A stretch of DNA of 64,000 nucleotides from an uncultured Paracoccaceae bacterium (GCA_947497985.1 CANMIX010000015.1:1-64000), one strand, 5' to 3'. Positions 6,686 to 15,411 are shown, numbered from the stretch's first letter. Notes: generated from the sequence alone by a model not told the origin. Made by a program: numbers and translations.

Positions 6686-7924
6686 CTAAAAGCGGTTGGC
6701 CGAAAACGGTGCCAGATCTGTTGGAGGTGGGGCATGGCTGACCAGGGCGGAAATGATCTCGGCGGTGGCTGCGGCCTGGGTCAACCCAAGATGGCCATGA
6801 CCAAAAGCGTAGATCACGTTGGGCGCGTTGGGAGCCCGGTCGATCACCGGCAGACTGTCGGGTAGGGACGGACGGTAGCCCATCCATTGCTGGCCGCCTT
6901 GCGGGTCAAGGGCGGGTATGAAGCGCTGTGCCTTTTGTAAGAGGGCGTCGGCGCGTTTGAAATTCGGCGGCAGTGCCAACCCGGCAAGTTCCACGGCGCC
7001 GCCAATTCGAACCCCGTTGTGAATGCGGCTGGCCACAAACCCATGTGCCGCAAAGGTCAGATGGGTGCGCAGGTCAAAGGCACCCTGCGGCAAGGTCGTG
7101 TTATAGCCGCGTTCGGTTTCCAGTGGGATCGTATCCCCCAGCCCTTTGGCCAAAGTGCGTGACCACGCACCCGCCGCCAGAACAATTGTGCTTGCGGTTT
7201 GGGGGCCGTGGCTGGTCTCCAGCCGGGTTTTCTCGCCCATCCTGGTCAGCGCTTTGACATCGGTTTGGTCGATGACACCGCCGAGCGATAGAAACTTTTG
7301 CGCCAAACGTTGGGTCCAGGATTTTGGATCCGTCGTGTTGATCCAGTCCGGCGTGTAGAGCGCATGGGTAAACCGCGGGCTTAAGCCGGGCTGGATTTCG
7401 GCGATGTCTTTGGCGGACAGCAGTTCTTGGACGACGGTGCCGTGCTCTTGCAGATAGGTGCGTTGGGTCTGGTCTGCCTGCCAATGGCTGCGATCCTCGT
7501 ACAGTCGCAGCTGCCCGTCGCGCTGGATCAGATCTTCGCCCTGTACCAGCTTGATCTGCCGTTCGGTCGCCTCACGCGCGTGGGTCATCAGTGCAGCCTG
7601 TGCGGTGCGCGCGGCCTCGAAATGGCGGGTATGGCTTGCGCGCCAGAACCGGTACATCCACGGTGCAATCTGCAAGGCATAACGTGGCGGGACCGACAAC
7701 GGACCAAGGGGGTCGACCAGCCACTTGGGAGCCTGTCGCAAAATGCCCGGCGTGGCCAGCGGCGTAACCTCACTGAAAGCAAAAGCACCTGCGTTGCCTT
7801 GAGAGGTTTCAGCTGCGATCCCTTTGCGGTCGATAACGCGTACGTTGAACCCTTTGCTTTGCAATTCCAGTGCGGCGCTGATGCCGATGATCCCGGCACC
7901 GATGATTAAAACGGATTTAGGCAT
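6686..7924 (-). CDS. FAD-dependent D-amino acid dehydrogenase, probable D-hydroxyproline dehydrogenase
   Basis: 412 residues. The N-terminus has the FAD/NAD Rossmann motif (I-I-G-A-G-I-I-G-I-S-A-A-L-E-L) and the sequence follows the DadA-type layout, with the second FAD segment near the C-terminus (Y-A-F-G-H-G-H-L-G-L-T-Q-A). The start overlaps the end of the epimerase gene by eight bases. In hydroxyproline catabolism this step oxidises cis-4-hydroxy-D-proline to 1-pyrroline-4-hydroxy-2-carboxylate, which the next enzyme deaminates. The single-subunit form seen here is used by many alphaproteobacteria. Substrate assignment rests on neighbours; on sequence alone other D-amino acids are possible. 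Confidence 0.85.
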   Translation of the reverse strand: MPKSVLIIGAGIIGISAALELQSKGFNVRVIDRKGIAAETSQGNAGAFAFSEVTPLATPGILRQAPKWLVDPLGPLSVPPRYALQIAPWMYRFWRASHTRHFEAARTAQAALMTHAREATERQIKLVQGEDLIQRDGQLRLYEDRSHWQADQTQRTYLQEHGTVVQELLSAKDIAEIQPGLSPRFTHALYTPDWINTTDPKSWTQRLAQKFLSLGGVIDQTDVKALTRMGEKTRLETSHGPQTASTIVLAAGAWSRTLAKGLGDTIPLETERGYNTTLPQGAFDLRTHLTFAAHGFVASRIHNGVRIGGAVELAGLALPPNFKRADALLQKAQRFIPALDPQGGQQWMGYRPSLPDSLPVIDRAPNAPNVIYAFGHGHLGLTQAAATAEIISALVSHAPPPTDLAPFSANRF

Positions 7925-8849
7925 GAATGCCGCTCACAAAGGGGTCGTTTTCTTGGAAAAACAGCTGACTTTCGGCGGTGATAAAGGCTGTACCCGTGAT
8001 GGATGGCAAAACACCACCCTGTGGGCCCGGACGGTAGCTGAGGCGATATTGGCTGCCGATGATGCTTTCCTGAATGACTTCGGTCTCTGGTGGCAGGTCG
8101 CCGCGTGCCGCCAGACAGGCCAGACGCGCAGAACTGCCGGTGCCACAGGGGGAGCGGTCGTAGGCATCATCGGGACATAAGGTGAAATTCCGGCTCAGCA
8201 CGCCCGCAACAGGTGAGGGTGCCTGGAAAATCACGTGGTCCACCGCTTCGCCGTTTTCGCCGCAGATGTTTTCTGCCCAGGCTGCTGCACGCACCAATTT
8301 GGTCGCATGGGTCAGGGCTGGGATGTTGTCCACCACCAGCGGCACCGGGCTTGGATCAACGATGAAAAACCAATTGCCGCCATAGGCCAGATCTCCGGTG
8401 ACTTGGCCGATGTCCGGGACGTCCAACACGACATCGGGCTGCACCAGACGGCTTTCGATGTTCTCAACTGTAACGGTATGACCGTCGTGTAACGTAACGC
8501 GCACGCGGCCGGCTGGGGTTTCGATCAAATGGGGGCCAAGGGGCAACAGACCTGCATGGTGCAGCGTCACGGCCAGCCCGATGGTGCCGTGACCACACAT
8601 GCCAATCACGGCGGCTGCGTCGAAATAGATCACGCCGACCGCGCAATCCGGGTCCACAGGGGCCACAACCAATGCCCCAACCATCGCGGGCTGGCCGCGT
8701 GGTTCTAACATGACAGAACGGTAAAACCCTTCGTGTTCAGTGGCCAATTTTGTTGCGCGTTCCGCAAGGGACCCTGTGCCTAGATCCGGTCCGCCATCCA
8801 GGATCACCCGCGTCGGCTCGCCCCCTGTATGGCTGTCGATCACGCGCAT
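7917..8849 (-). CDS. 4-hydroxyproline 2-epimerase (proline racemase family)
   Basis: 310 residues from the ATG at 8849 (M-R-V-I-D-S-H-T-G-G-E-P-T-R); an in-frame TTG further upstream is less likely. Proline racemase family with both catalytic cysteines: Cys85 in M-C-G-H-G-T-I-G and Cys235 in D-R-S-P-C-G-T-G-S-S-A-R. Cysteine at both positions, as here, is typical of hydroxyproline epimerases and proline racemases; dehydratases of the family have Thr at the second. It converts trans-4-hydroxy-L-proline to cis-4-hydroxy-D-proline. It overlaps the upstream deaminase gene by ten bases and the downstream dehydrogenase by eight, so the three are co-translated. Confidence 0.9.
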   Translation of the reverse strand: MRVIDSHTGGEPTRVILDGGPDLGTGSLAERATKLATEHEGFYRSVMLEPRGQPAMVGALVVAPVDPDCAVGVIYFDAAAVIGMCGHGTIGLAVTLHHAGLLPLGPHLIETPAGRVRVTLHDGHTVTVENIESRLVQPDVVLDVPDIGQVTGDLAYGGNWFFIVDPSPVPLVVDNIPALTHATKLVRAAAWAENICGENGEAVDHVIFQAPSPVAGVLSRNFTLCPDDAYDRSPCGTGSSARLACLAARGDLPPETEVIQESIIGSQYRLSYRPGPQGGVLPSITGTAFITAESQLFFQENDPFVSGIHA

Positions 8850-9799
8850 TCGGACAGAACCCCGCCCTGTTTGGACCAATCCGCAAACCAGGCGCGAAAC
8901 AGCACATATTGCTGTTCACAATAGGCCTGTTGGGACGGGCTTAAGGCGTCGGTCTCATTGAAGTGTAGGCGGTATTCCTCTTCGCCGTTCAGGACCAACA
9001 GATGTTTGTAATACAGAACAAGGTCGGGCCCTTCGTCAAAGCTAGACAATACATGTATGGCTTCGGTCAGCTCTTGCGCCCGTAGCCGCGCCTCTGCGTT
9101 TCCGATTGCGGCTTTGCGCGACAGTGCGGCCAGCATCAGCGCCTCATTGGGCAGTGCAGTCCCGATGCCCGTGATCGAACCGGTTGCGCCGCAATTTACA
9201 AAGCCATGAAACACCTGTGTGTCTACGCCGACCATCAGCGTGACGTCTTGGTCCTGTGAGGTAATGAACTCAGCCGCATAACGCAGATCGTCCGCGCCGC
9301 CGAATTCTTTGAAACCAACCAGATTGGGATGTTCTGCGCGCAGGGCAAAGAACAGATCGGCGCGGGTTGCAAAGCCATAGTAGGGGCTGTTGTAGATGAT
9401 CGCGGGCAGATCTGGGGCGGCAGAGAGAACGGCCTTAAAGTGGTTCTTCTGCGCGGCAGCCGAACTACCCCGGGAGAGTACCCGTGGAATAACCATCAGC
9501 CCGGCGGCACCGACCTCTTGGGCGTGGGTCGCATGTGCAACTGCGGCGGCGGAGTTGATGGCACCTGTGCCGACGATCACCGGAACACCTGCGGCGACAA
9601 GGCGTGCGACACCTTCCATCCGTTCTGCATCGGTGAGCAGGGGCCAGTCCCCCATTGAACCGCAGTAGACCACGGCTGACATGCCGGTTGCGATCAACTC
9701 CTGCCCTTTGCGTACCAAAGCATCAAAGTCCGGTTTGCGGTCGGGGGTGCAGGGGGTCATCAGGGCCGGCATCGTGCCGTTGAATATGTTTGCGGACAT
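8840..9799 (-). CDS. DapA-family enzyme, probable 1-pyrroline-4-hydroxy-2-carboxylate deaminase
   Basis: 319 residues of the dihydrodipicolinate synthase/N-acetylneuraminate lyase family. The Schiff-base lysine is Lys164 in V-G-F-K-E-F-G-G and the family tyrosine is in Y-N-S-P-Y-Y-G. It is the first gene of the operon that continues with hydroxyproline epimerase and dehydrogenase, so I assign the deaminase that turns the pyrroline into 2-oxoglutarate semialdehyde. The dehydrogenase that would finish the route to 2-oxoglutarate is not in this cluster. DapA homologues are hard to tell apart by sequence; the context carries the assignment. Confidence 0.85.
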   Translation of the reverse strand: MSANIFNGTMPALMTPCTPDRKPDFDALVRKGQELIATGMSAVVYCGSMGDWPLLTDAERMEGVARLVAAGVPVIVGTGAINSAAAVAHATHAQEVGAAGLMVIPRVLSRGSSAAAQKNHFKAVLSAAPDLPAIIYNSPYYGFATRADLFFALRAEHPNLVGFKEFGGADDLRYAAEFITSQDQDVTLMVGVDTQVFHGFVNCGATGSITGIGTALPNEALMLAALSRKAAIGNAEARLRAQELTEAIHVLSSFDEGPDLVLYYKHLLVLNGEEEYRLHFNETDALSPSQQAYCEQQYVLFRAWFADWSKQGGVLSECA

Positions 9800-9833
9800 C
9801 GGGCGCTCTCACATGTCGATTCTAGTTTTGGAT

Positions 9834-9845
9834 ATTGGATCCAAT
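9834..9845. promoter_or_regulatory. Candidate GntR operator of the hydroxyproline operon
   Basis: A perfect 12-base palindrome ATTGGATCCAAT lies 35-46 bases upstream of the first gene of the minus-strand operon (start 9799). A further TTTGGAT half-site abuts it at 9827-9833. Short TTGGATCCAA-like palindromes suit FadR-type GntR regulators, and one is encoded in this operon. The assignment is inference. Confidence 0.5.
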
Positions 9846-9938
9846 TTGGGGACTTCTGTCAATTTCTCTCTGAAGCGCGCGGCGCTGGTGCCACAGACCT
9901 CAGGGCTGTCTTGAGACTGCAACAAAACCGTCACTCGT

Positions 9939-9974
9939 GCTTCATATGAAGCCGATATCGCGTTCATATGAAAC
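9939..9974. promoter_or_regulatory. Twin TTCATATGAA operators at the DeoR gene start
   Basis: Two copies of the palindrome TTCATATGAA occur at 9941-9950 and 9963-9972, centres 22 bases apart (two helical turns). The first extends to a perfect 14-base palindrome, GCTTCATATGAAGC. The second contains the proposed ATG of the DeoR-type gene, so a bound repressor would cover the start of its own gene and of the transporter operon. Likely DeoR autoregulatory sites. Confidence 0.6.
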
Positions 9975-10777
9975 TTGAATCGGAAATTCAGCGCTCATCC
10001 ACCGTGGAGTGGGGCACAGAACGGCAAGCCCAGGTGGCCGAGATCGTGCGTCAGGAAGGCTGTGCTAAGGTTGATGACCTAGCGCAGCGGTTCGGTGTCT
10101 CAACCCAGACCATCCGCAAGGACATAAACGCGATGTGCGCAGATGGGTTGTTGCGGCGGGTGCACGGTGGGGTAGAATTGTCGCCGGTTTCTGTGGGTCA
10201 CTATGATCTTCGGCGGGTTTTGAACCTGGGCGCCAAACGCAGCATCGGCACGGCTGCGGCACAGATCGTCCCAGATGAGGCCTCAGTCGCTGTCTCTATT
10301 GGAACCACACCGGAGATGGCCGTGGCCTCGATGGGGCAGCACCGTGGATTGCGGTTGTTCACCAATAACCTACATGTCGCGATGACGGCTCAGCGGTTTG
10401 AAACCGCAAGCGTCACCATCCCAGGGGGAACACTGCGCGCGGCTGAAGCTGACATCGTCGGCCCGACAGCGGTGGATTTTTTCGACAGTTACAAATTCGA
10501 CGTGGGTCTGTTTGGGGTGGCAGCTGTTGATGAAAGCGGTGCGTTGCTTGATCTTTCCGCAGAGGATGTGCACTCCCGCGAGGCCATTACCCGCAATTCT
10601 GACATGCGAATTCTGGTTCTCGACGCCAGCAAATTTCGCCGCAAAGCACATGCACGCAGTGGTCAGATCACGGATGTGGAACATGTCATCTGCGATACCC
10701 GTCCCCCGGCCGTGATTTGCAATATGCTGACGCAGGCGCAGGTTACGCTGACTATTTGTGATGAAGGTGCGGCATGA
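9968..10777 (+). CDS. DeoR/GlpR-family transcriptional regulator
   Basis: 269 residues. An N-terminal DeoR helix-turn-helix (about residues 20-75: R-Q-A-Q-V-A-E-I-V, V-D-D-L-A-Q-R-F-G-V-S-T-Q-T-I-R-K-D-I) is followed by a sugar-phosphate-isomerase-like sensor domain (S-I-G-T-T-P-E-M-A, T-N-N-L-H-V, and the late D-A-S-K-F-R-R-K-A). No ribosome binding site precedes the ATG, which sits inside an operator-like palindrome; a GTG at 10004 is an alternative start. Its stop overlaps the ABC ATPase start (ATGA), so it is the first gene of the transporter operon and probably represses it. DeoR sensors usually bind phosphorylated sugars or polyols, which hints at the transporter's substrate class. Confidence 0.88.
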   Translation: MKLESEIQRSSTVEWGTERQAQVAEIVRQEGCAKVDDLAQRFGVSTQTIRKDINAMCADGLLRRVHGGVELSPVSVGHYDLRRVLNLGAKRSIGTAAAQIVPDEASVAVSIGTTPEMAVASMGQHRGLRLFTNNLHVAMTAQRFETASVTIPGGTLRAAEADIVGPTAVDFFDSYKFDVGLFGVAAVDESGALLDLSAEDVHSREAITRNSDMRILVLDASKFRRKAHARSGQITDVEHVICDTRPPAVICNMLTQAQVTLTICDEGAA

Positions 10778-11838
10778 GCGTGCAGGGCCAGTCCATCTCA
10801 CTCCGCCACGTAAAGAAATCCTGGGGTGAGACCATCTCGCTGCGCGACATAGATCTGGACATACCTGCCGGGAAATTTACCGCCATTCTTGGGCCTTCGG
10901 GCTGCGGGAAATCCACGATGCTGCGGGTGATCGCCGGGTTGGAAGATGTGACGCGTGGACAGGTGAAAATCGGAGACCACGACGTCACTCAACAGCCCCC
11001 GGCCAAGCGTAACTTGTCGATGGTGTTTCAGTCTTATGCGTTGTTCCCACATCTAAGCGTTGCTGAGAACATCGTCTTTGGTCTGAAGGTCGCGCGTAAG
11101 TCGCGGGCCGAGCGCCAGACCCGGTTGATGGAAGTGGCCGACCTGTTGGAGCTTACCCCCTATTTGGACCGCAAACCGGCGGCCTTGTCCGGGGGGCAAC
11201 AACAGCGCGTCGCCTTGGGGCGGGCAGTGGTTTCGCGTCGCCCTGTGTGTTTGATGGATGAGCCGCTGTCGAATTTGGATGCACGTCTACGCGATGAGAT
11301 GCGCCGTGAAATTCGCAAACTACAACGCGCGCTTGGGTTTACCATGGTCTATGTCACCCATGATCAGACCGAAGCGATCACAATGGCGGACCAAGTCGTC
11401 TTGATGAACAAGGGAGTGGTCGAGCAGGTGGCCACGCCGCATCAGATCTATTCCAAACCGGCGACACCCTTTGCCGCGCGCTTTATTGGGACACCGCCGA
11501 TGAACCTGCTGCCACCGGCTGCATTTGGCGATCTGCTAGCGTCGGCACCCGCTGATCTTTTGGTGGGTATTCGCCCCGAGGTGATGGTGCAGGATGATCA
11601 CGGCACATTGGCGTGTCAGGTGCAATCGGTTGAATTCCTTGGTGCAGACACTTTGGTGGAACTTTCCGCTGCAGGCACACGCCTGCTGGTTAAGCTCCCC
11701 GGAAATCACGCGTTTGGCCCAGGACATGAGCTGCGGTTCGCGCTGCCCCCGAAGGAAGTGCATTTGTTTGATGCCTCCGCCAATCAGCGCTTCGATGATC
11801 CATCCCTTATGGCCCGCGTAACAAGGGGGCACACATGA
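10774..11838 (+). CDS. CUT1-type ABC transporter ATP-binding protein (UgpC/MalK-like)
   Basis: 354 residues. Walker A G-P-S-G-C-G-K-S-T, signature L-S-G-G-Q-Q-Q-R-V-A-L-G-R and Walker B V-C-L-M-D-E-P-L-S-N-L-D-A are complete. The last 110 residues form the OB-fold (TOBE) regulatory domain typical of MalK/UgpC, with R-F-I-G-T-P-P-M-N at its start. It energises import by the binding protein and two permeases downstream. Such ATPases mostly serve sugars, polyols or glycerol-3-phosphate; the exact substrate cannot be read from the sequence. Confidence 0.93.
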   Translation: MSVQGQSISLRHVKKSWGETISLRDIDLDIPAGKFTAILGPSGCGKSTMLRVIAGLEDVTRGQVKIGDHDVTQQPPAKRNLSMVFQSYALFPHLSVAENIVFGLKVARKSRAERQTRLMEVADLLELTPYLDRKPAALSGGQQQRVALGRAVVSRRPVCLMDEPLSNLDARLRDEMRREIRKLQRALGFTMVYVTHDQTEAITMADQVVLMNKGVVEQVATPHQIYSKPATPFAARFIGTPPMNLLPPAAFGDLLASAPADLLVGIRPEVMVQDDHGTLACQVQSVEFLGADTLVELSAAGTRLLVKLPGNHAFGPGHELRFALPPKEVHLFDASANQRFDDPSLMARVTRGHT

Positions 11839-11868
11839 CCCTTGAGCGGTGTCCGAGGTCCTCAATCC

Positions 11869-11910
11869 TCCCGAAGGTTTCGGGATGTTGCCCGCCGGCA
11901 GTAGCCCGGC
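11869..11910 (+). other. Two small hairpins between ATPase and binding-protein genes
   Basis: A seven-pair hairpin TCCCGAA-GGT-TTCGGGA lies at 11869-11885, and a second one, GCCGG-N7-CCGGC, at 11894-11910 followed by TCTTTTTCT. The second resembles a weak intrinsic terminator or attenuator 23 bases before the binding-protein start. It may let the binding protein be expressed separately from the regulator and ATPase. Confidence 0.45.
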
Positions 11911-11932
11911 TCTTTTTCTGCGGAGAAAATCC

Positions 11933-13210
11933 ATGCTGATGACCAATTTCAAAGCGGCCGCGGCCGTCCTGACATTTGCGGCTGCGCCTGCAGCGGCTGA
12001 TGTCGATCTTCAGTTCTACTTCCCGGTTGCGGTCGGCGGCGCTGCTGCAAACACTATCGAAGAGCTGACACAGGAATATGTCGCAGCCCATGACGGTGTG
12101 AACATCGACGCGATTTATGCTGGGTCCTATCAAGATACCGTGGCCAAGGCCCTGACGGCTGCACGCGGTGGCAATGCCCCACAGCTGAGCGTCATCCTGT
12201 CGGTCGATATGTATACAATGTACGACGAAGACCTGATCCACGCGTTTGACGACTATGCCACCACCGACGAAGACAAAGCCTGGCTCAAGTCGTTCTACCC
12301 CGCATTCATGGAAAACAGTCAGATCGACGGCAAGACCTATGGCATTCCGTTCCAACGCTCCACTCCGGTGCTGTATTGGAACAAGGAAGCGTTCAAGGCC
12401 GCTGGACTTGACCCAGAGCACGCGCCTGCGACGTGGGACGAAATGGTTGAGATGGGCAAAAAACTGACCGTCAAAGACGCGTCAGGCAATGTGTCCCAAT
12501 GGGGTGTGCGCATCCCATCCTCAGGCTTTCCATACTGGCTGTTCCAGGGTCTGACGACCGAGAATGGCGCCATCCTTGCGAAGGACAATGGCACTACAAC
12601 CAACTTTGACGATCCAAAAGTTGTCGAAGCGCTGGAATATCTGGTGGACCTGTCCAAGACCCATGAGGTCATGGCGCCCGGCATCATCGAATGGGGCGCA
12701 ACGCCCAAAGCCTTCTTTGAAGGCCAGACAGCGATGATGTGGACCTCAACCGGCAACCTGACGAACGTGCGCAGCAATGCTCCGTTTGACTTTGGTGTTG
12801 CGATGCTGCCTGCCAACGAGCGCCGGGGCGCGCCAACCGGCGGCGGCAACTTCTACCTGTTCAAAGGTTCTGATGAAGCGCAAACCAAAGAAGCCTTTGA
12901 GTTCATCAAGTGGATCACCCAGCCGGAACAAGCGGCCAAGTGGAGCATTGCGACAGGGTATGTAGCGCCATCGCCTGCGACATGGGAAACCGAAGTCATG
13001 CAGCAATACACTGCGGACTTTCCCCCGGCGCTGGTTGCGCGGGATCAGCTGGAACACGCCGTTGCCGAGCTGTCGACTTATGAGAACCAGCGCGTGACTC
13101 GTGTGTTCAACGACGCACTGGCAGCAGCCATCACAGGCGAAAAGACAGCCGCCGAAGCGTTGACGGAAGCCCAAGCACAGGCCGAAGCCATTCTGAAGCC
13201 TTACCGCTAA
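11933..13210 (+). CDS. CUT1 ABC transporter solute-binding protein (UgpB-like)
   Basis: 425 residues from the ATG at 11933 (GGAG at 11922-11925, seven-base spacing; a second ATG at 11939). Residues 1-22 are a signal peptide ending A-P-A-A-A, so the mature protein is periplasmic. The rest is a family 1 extracellular binding protein (A-R-G-G-N-A-P-Q, Y-G-I-P-F-Q-R-S-T-P-V-L-Y-W-N, A-F-F-E-G-Q-T-A-M). The Q-R-S-T-P-V-L-Y-W-N segment is characteristic of UgpB-like proteins for glycerophosphate-type ligands, but homologues with other ligands share it. It is followed by a strong hairpin and then the permeases. Confidence 0.9.
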   Translation: MLMTNFKAAAAVLTFAAAPAAADVDLQFYFPVAVGGAAANTIEELTQEYVAAHDGVNIDAIYAGSYQDTVAKALTAARGGNAPQLSVILSVDMYTMYDEDLIHAFDDYATTDEDKAWLKSFYPAFMENSQIDGKTYGIPFQRSTPVLYWNKEAFKAAGLDPEHAPATWDEMVEMGKKLTVKDASGNVSQWGVRIPSSGFPYWLFQGLTTENGAILAKDNGTTTNFDDPKVVEALEYLVDLSKTHEVMAPGIIEWGATPKAFFEGQTAMMWTSTGNLTNVRSNAPFDFGVAMLPANERRGAPTGGGNFYLFKGSDEAQTKEAFEFIKWITQPEQAAKWSIATGYVAPSPATWETEVMQQYTADFPPALVARDQLEHAVAELSTYENQRVTRVFNDALAAAITGEKTAAEALTEAQAQAEAILKPYR

Positions 13211-13222
13211 GCCCTAGATTCC

Positions 13223-13259
13223 GACCTGCGCACCGGTCCGTTGGCACCACGCGCAGGTC
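13223..13259 (+). other. Intercistronic hairpin after the binding-protein gene
   Basis: Arms GACCTGCGC (13223-13231) and GCGCAGGTC (13251-13259) pair perfectly over nine bases around a 19-base loop. No U-tract follows. It lies between the solute-binding protein gene and its permeases, where such structures usually protect the upstream mRNA from 3' decay. Confidence 0.6.
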
Positions 13260-13287
13260 ATCCCAATGAAACAAAAGGACGTAAGAC

Positions 13288-14163
13288 ATGCAAAGGACAC
13301 GACAGTGGATCCATGCTTGGCTGCTTTTGCTGCCAGCCTTTGTATTTCTTTTGGCCTTTACCCATGTTCCCGCCATCACCACCCTATGGAGCAGTTTCTG
13401 GACCACAGCACGAGGGCGTCGCCCAAGCCGTTGGGCCGGGCTTGATAACTACGAAACCTTGATCGCGGACCCGGTGTTCTGGAAGGTGCTGATCAACAAC
13501 CTGTGGTTTGCGCTGGGCACTATTCCGACCTCGATCGCGATTTCCCTGGCGATGGCGCTGTGGGTCAATCAGAAACTGGCAGGGCGTGGGTTTGTCCGTA
13601 TGGCGTGTTTCACGCCCACAGTGCTGCCGATGATCGCGGTCGCAAATATCTGGTTGTTTTTCTACACACCGGGCTTTGGGCTGATCGACCAGATCACCGG
13701 TCTGTTTGGCGCGGCGCAATCTAATATTCTGGGTCAAAGCGACACCGCGCTGATTGGCGTAATGGTGGTGACCATCTGGAAAGAGGCGGGGTTCTTTATG
13801 ATCTTCTACCTTGCCGCGTTGCAAACCATTCCGCCCAGCCTGGTCGAGGCCGCCCGCTTTGAAGGGGCAGGGGCCTGGACCATTTTCCGCCGCCTGACCT
13901 TTCCTCTGTTGATGCCAACCACGCTGTTCATTTCGGTCAATGCGGTGGTGAATTCGTTTCGGATGGTGGATCACATCTTCATCCTGACAGGAGGCGGGCC
14001 TGACAATGCGTCGTCCCTCTTGCTCTTTTATATATATGAGACGGCGTTTCGGTTCTGGGACACGGCTTATGCGGCGACGTTAACCGTCGTTCTGCTGGGC
14101 TTGCTTGCTGCGCTGGCGATTGGGCAGTTCTTCTTCTTTGATCGCAAAGTGCATTACAAATGA
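13288..14163 (+). CDS. CUT1 ABC transporter permease (MalF/UgpA-like)
   Basis: 291 residues with six predicted membrane helices, beginning with a hydrophobic stretch at residues 10-30 and ending in a short cytoplasmic tail. The ATPase-contact EAA loop is present as E-A-A-R-F-E-G-A-G-A-W-T-I-F-R-R-L-T-F-P. It pairs with the next permease, whose start overlaps its stop (ATGA), to form the membrane channel. Confidence 0.93.
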   Translation: MQRTRQWIHAWLLLLPAFVFLLAFTHVPAITTLWSSFWTTARGRRPSRWAGLDNYETLIADPVFWKVLINNLWFALGTIPTSIAISLAMALWVNQKLAGRGFVRMACFTPTVLPMIAVANIWLFFYTPGFGLIDQITGLFGAAQSNILGQSDTALIGVMVVTIWKEAGFFMIFYLAALQTIPPSLVEAARFEGAGAWTIFRRLTFPLLMPTTLFISVNAVVNSFRMVDHIFILTGGGPDNASSLLLFYIYETAFRFWDTAYAATLTVVLLGLLAALAIGQFFFFDRKVHYK

Positions 14164-14966
14164 GCTGGGACCGTGTGTTGAACACTGTTGGAGCTTGGGG
14201 CTTGGCACTGCTGTGGGTGCTGCCATTGGCATATGCGGTTTGGACGGCGTTTCACCCCGCAGCTTACGAGGCGCGGTTTGAGCTATTGGCACCGCTCACG
14301 CTGGAAAACTTTGCCAAAGCTTGGAGCGCGGCGCCGTTTGGGCGGTACTTCCTCAATACGTTCATTCTGGTCACCGCTATTTTGATCGGTCAATTCATCC
14401 TGTGTACGCTCGCCGCATATGCCTTTGCCCGATACCAGTTTCCGGGGCGCGGGATCCTGTTTGGCCTGGTTCTGGTTCAGTTGATGGTCATGCCGGACAT
14501 TCTGATCGTAGAAAATTACAAGCTGATCCGAACCCTGGACCTGATCGACACGATCCCTGCGATTGCCTTGCCCTATATCGCGTCTGGTTTTGGTATTTTC
14601 CTGCTGCGCCAGACATTTCTGTCGGTGCCCAAAGAGCTGGAAGAAGCCGCGCAGATCGAAGGGATGTCGTCGCTGGGTGTGCTGGTGAAGGTCTATGTGC
14701 CGCTCGCGATCCCGACCTATTTGGCCTATGGGCTGGTTTCGGTCAGTCATCACTGGAACAACTTCCTGTGGCCGTTGATCATCACCAATTCGGTTGAAAC
14801 CCGTCCGGTCACGGTGGGCTTGAGCGTCTTTGCCTCGATCGACTCCGGGGTCGAGTGGAGCGTGATCAATGCGGCGACCCTGATGACCTCTGCGCCGCTG
14901 CTAATCGCATTCCTGTTGTTTCAACGCCAATTTGTGCAGAGTTTTATGCGCGCAGGGATCAAGTAG
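14160..14966 (+). CDS. CUT1 ABC transporter permease (MalG/UgpE-like)
   Basis: 268 residues, six predicted membrane helices. The EAA loop reads E-A-A-Q-I-E-G-M-S-S-L-G-V-L-V-K-V-Y-V-P. The H-H-W-N-N-F-L-W-P-L motif near the fifth helix is typical of UgpE-like permeases. Start overlaps the previous gene by four bases. It closes the operon; a small hairpin follows the stop. Confidence 0.93.
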   Translation: MSWDRVLNTVGAWGLALLWVLPLAYAVWTAFHPAAYEARFELLAPLTLENFAKAWSAAPFGRYFLNTFILVTAILIGQFILCTLAAYAFARYQFPGRGILFGLVLVQLMVMPDILIVENYKLIRTLDLIDTIPAIALPYIASGFGIFLLRQTFLSVPKELEEAAQIEGMSSLGVLVKVYVPLAIPTYLAYGLVSVSHHWNNFLWPLIITNSVETRPVTVGLSVFASIDSGVEWSVINAATLMTSAPLLIAFLLFQRQFVQSFMRAGIK

Positions 14967-14980
14967 CCTCGTTTTGAGGC
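14966..14980 (+). terminator. Weak terminator-like hairpin
   Basis: GCCTC-GTTTT-GAGGC directly at the stop codon of the last permease gene. Five pairs and no clear U-tract, so termination efficiency is doubtful. Confidence 0.35.
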
Positions 14981-15411
14981 GCAGGTAGACTCACCTTACC
15001 GCGCGCGAAGAATTGTCCGGTCATTCCTTAAAATCTTAACAGTCTGGGAAACGACTGCCTTACGTCTTCGTAAGAAAAGGGGCCCTATTGTCGCCGCAAT
15101 CCAGGGAGAGTCGCGGTCGAAATTGCAGATTTTCAAAGAAAGAGAGGTCAAAGGCGCCGTTTGTGTGGTGGCAGGCCTTACCAAAAGGGTAATTGATTTC
15201 AGGCATTTAAATAAAATTATTCCGGAAATGGCGGATTCTACGTGCACCTGCCGCGTAATTTGCGATGATTAGGGCGTTTTGACACTGGGGGTTAGTGTTT
15301 TGTTAAGTCTGCCACAATCTATCCATGAAACCGTCGCCGCTTCGCAGCTTTGGGCCACATTCCAGCCGCACCACTAAACGACATTGGTTAGGTGGGAAAC
15401 TGGAGTGGAAA
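14981..15411. other. Intergenic region without a recognisable gene
   Basis: About 430 bases between the ABC operon and the protease gene. I see one compact hairpin, CTTACG-TCTT-CGTAAG, at 15059-15074 and an A+T-rich stretch around 15190-15240. The latter part should hold the promoter of the protease gene. No convincing coding frame; frames here lack ribosome binding sites. Confidence 0.5.
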
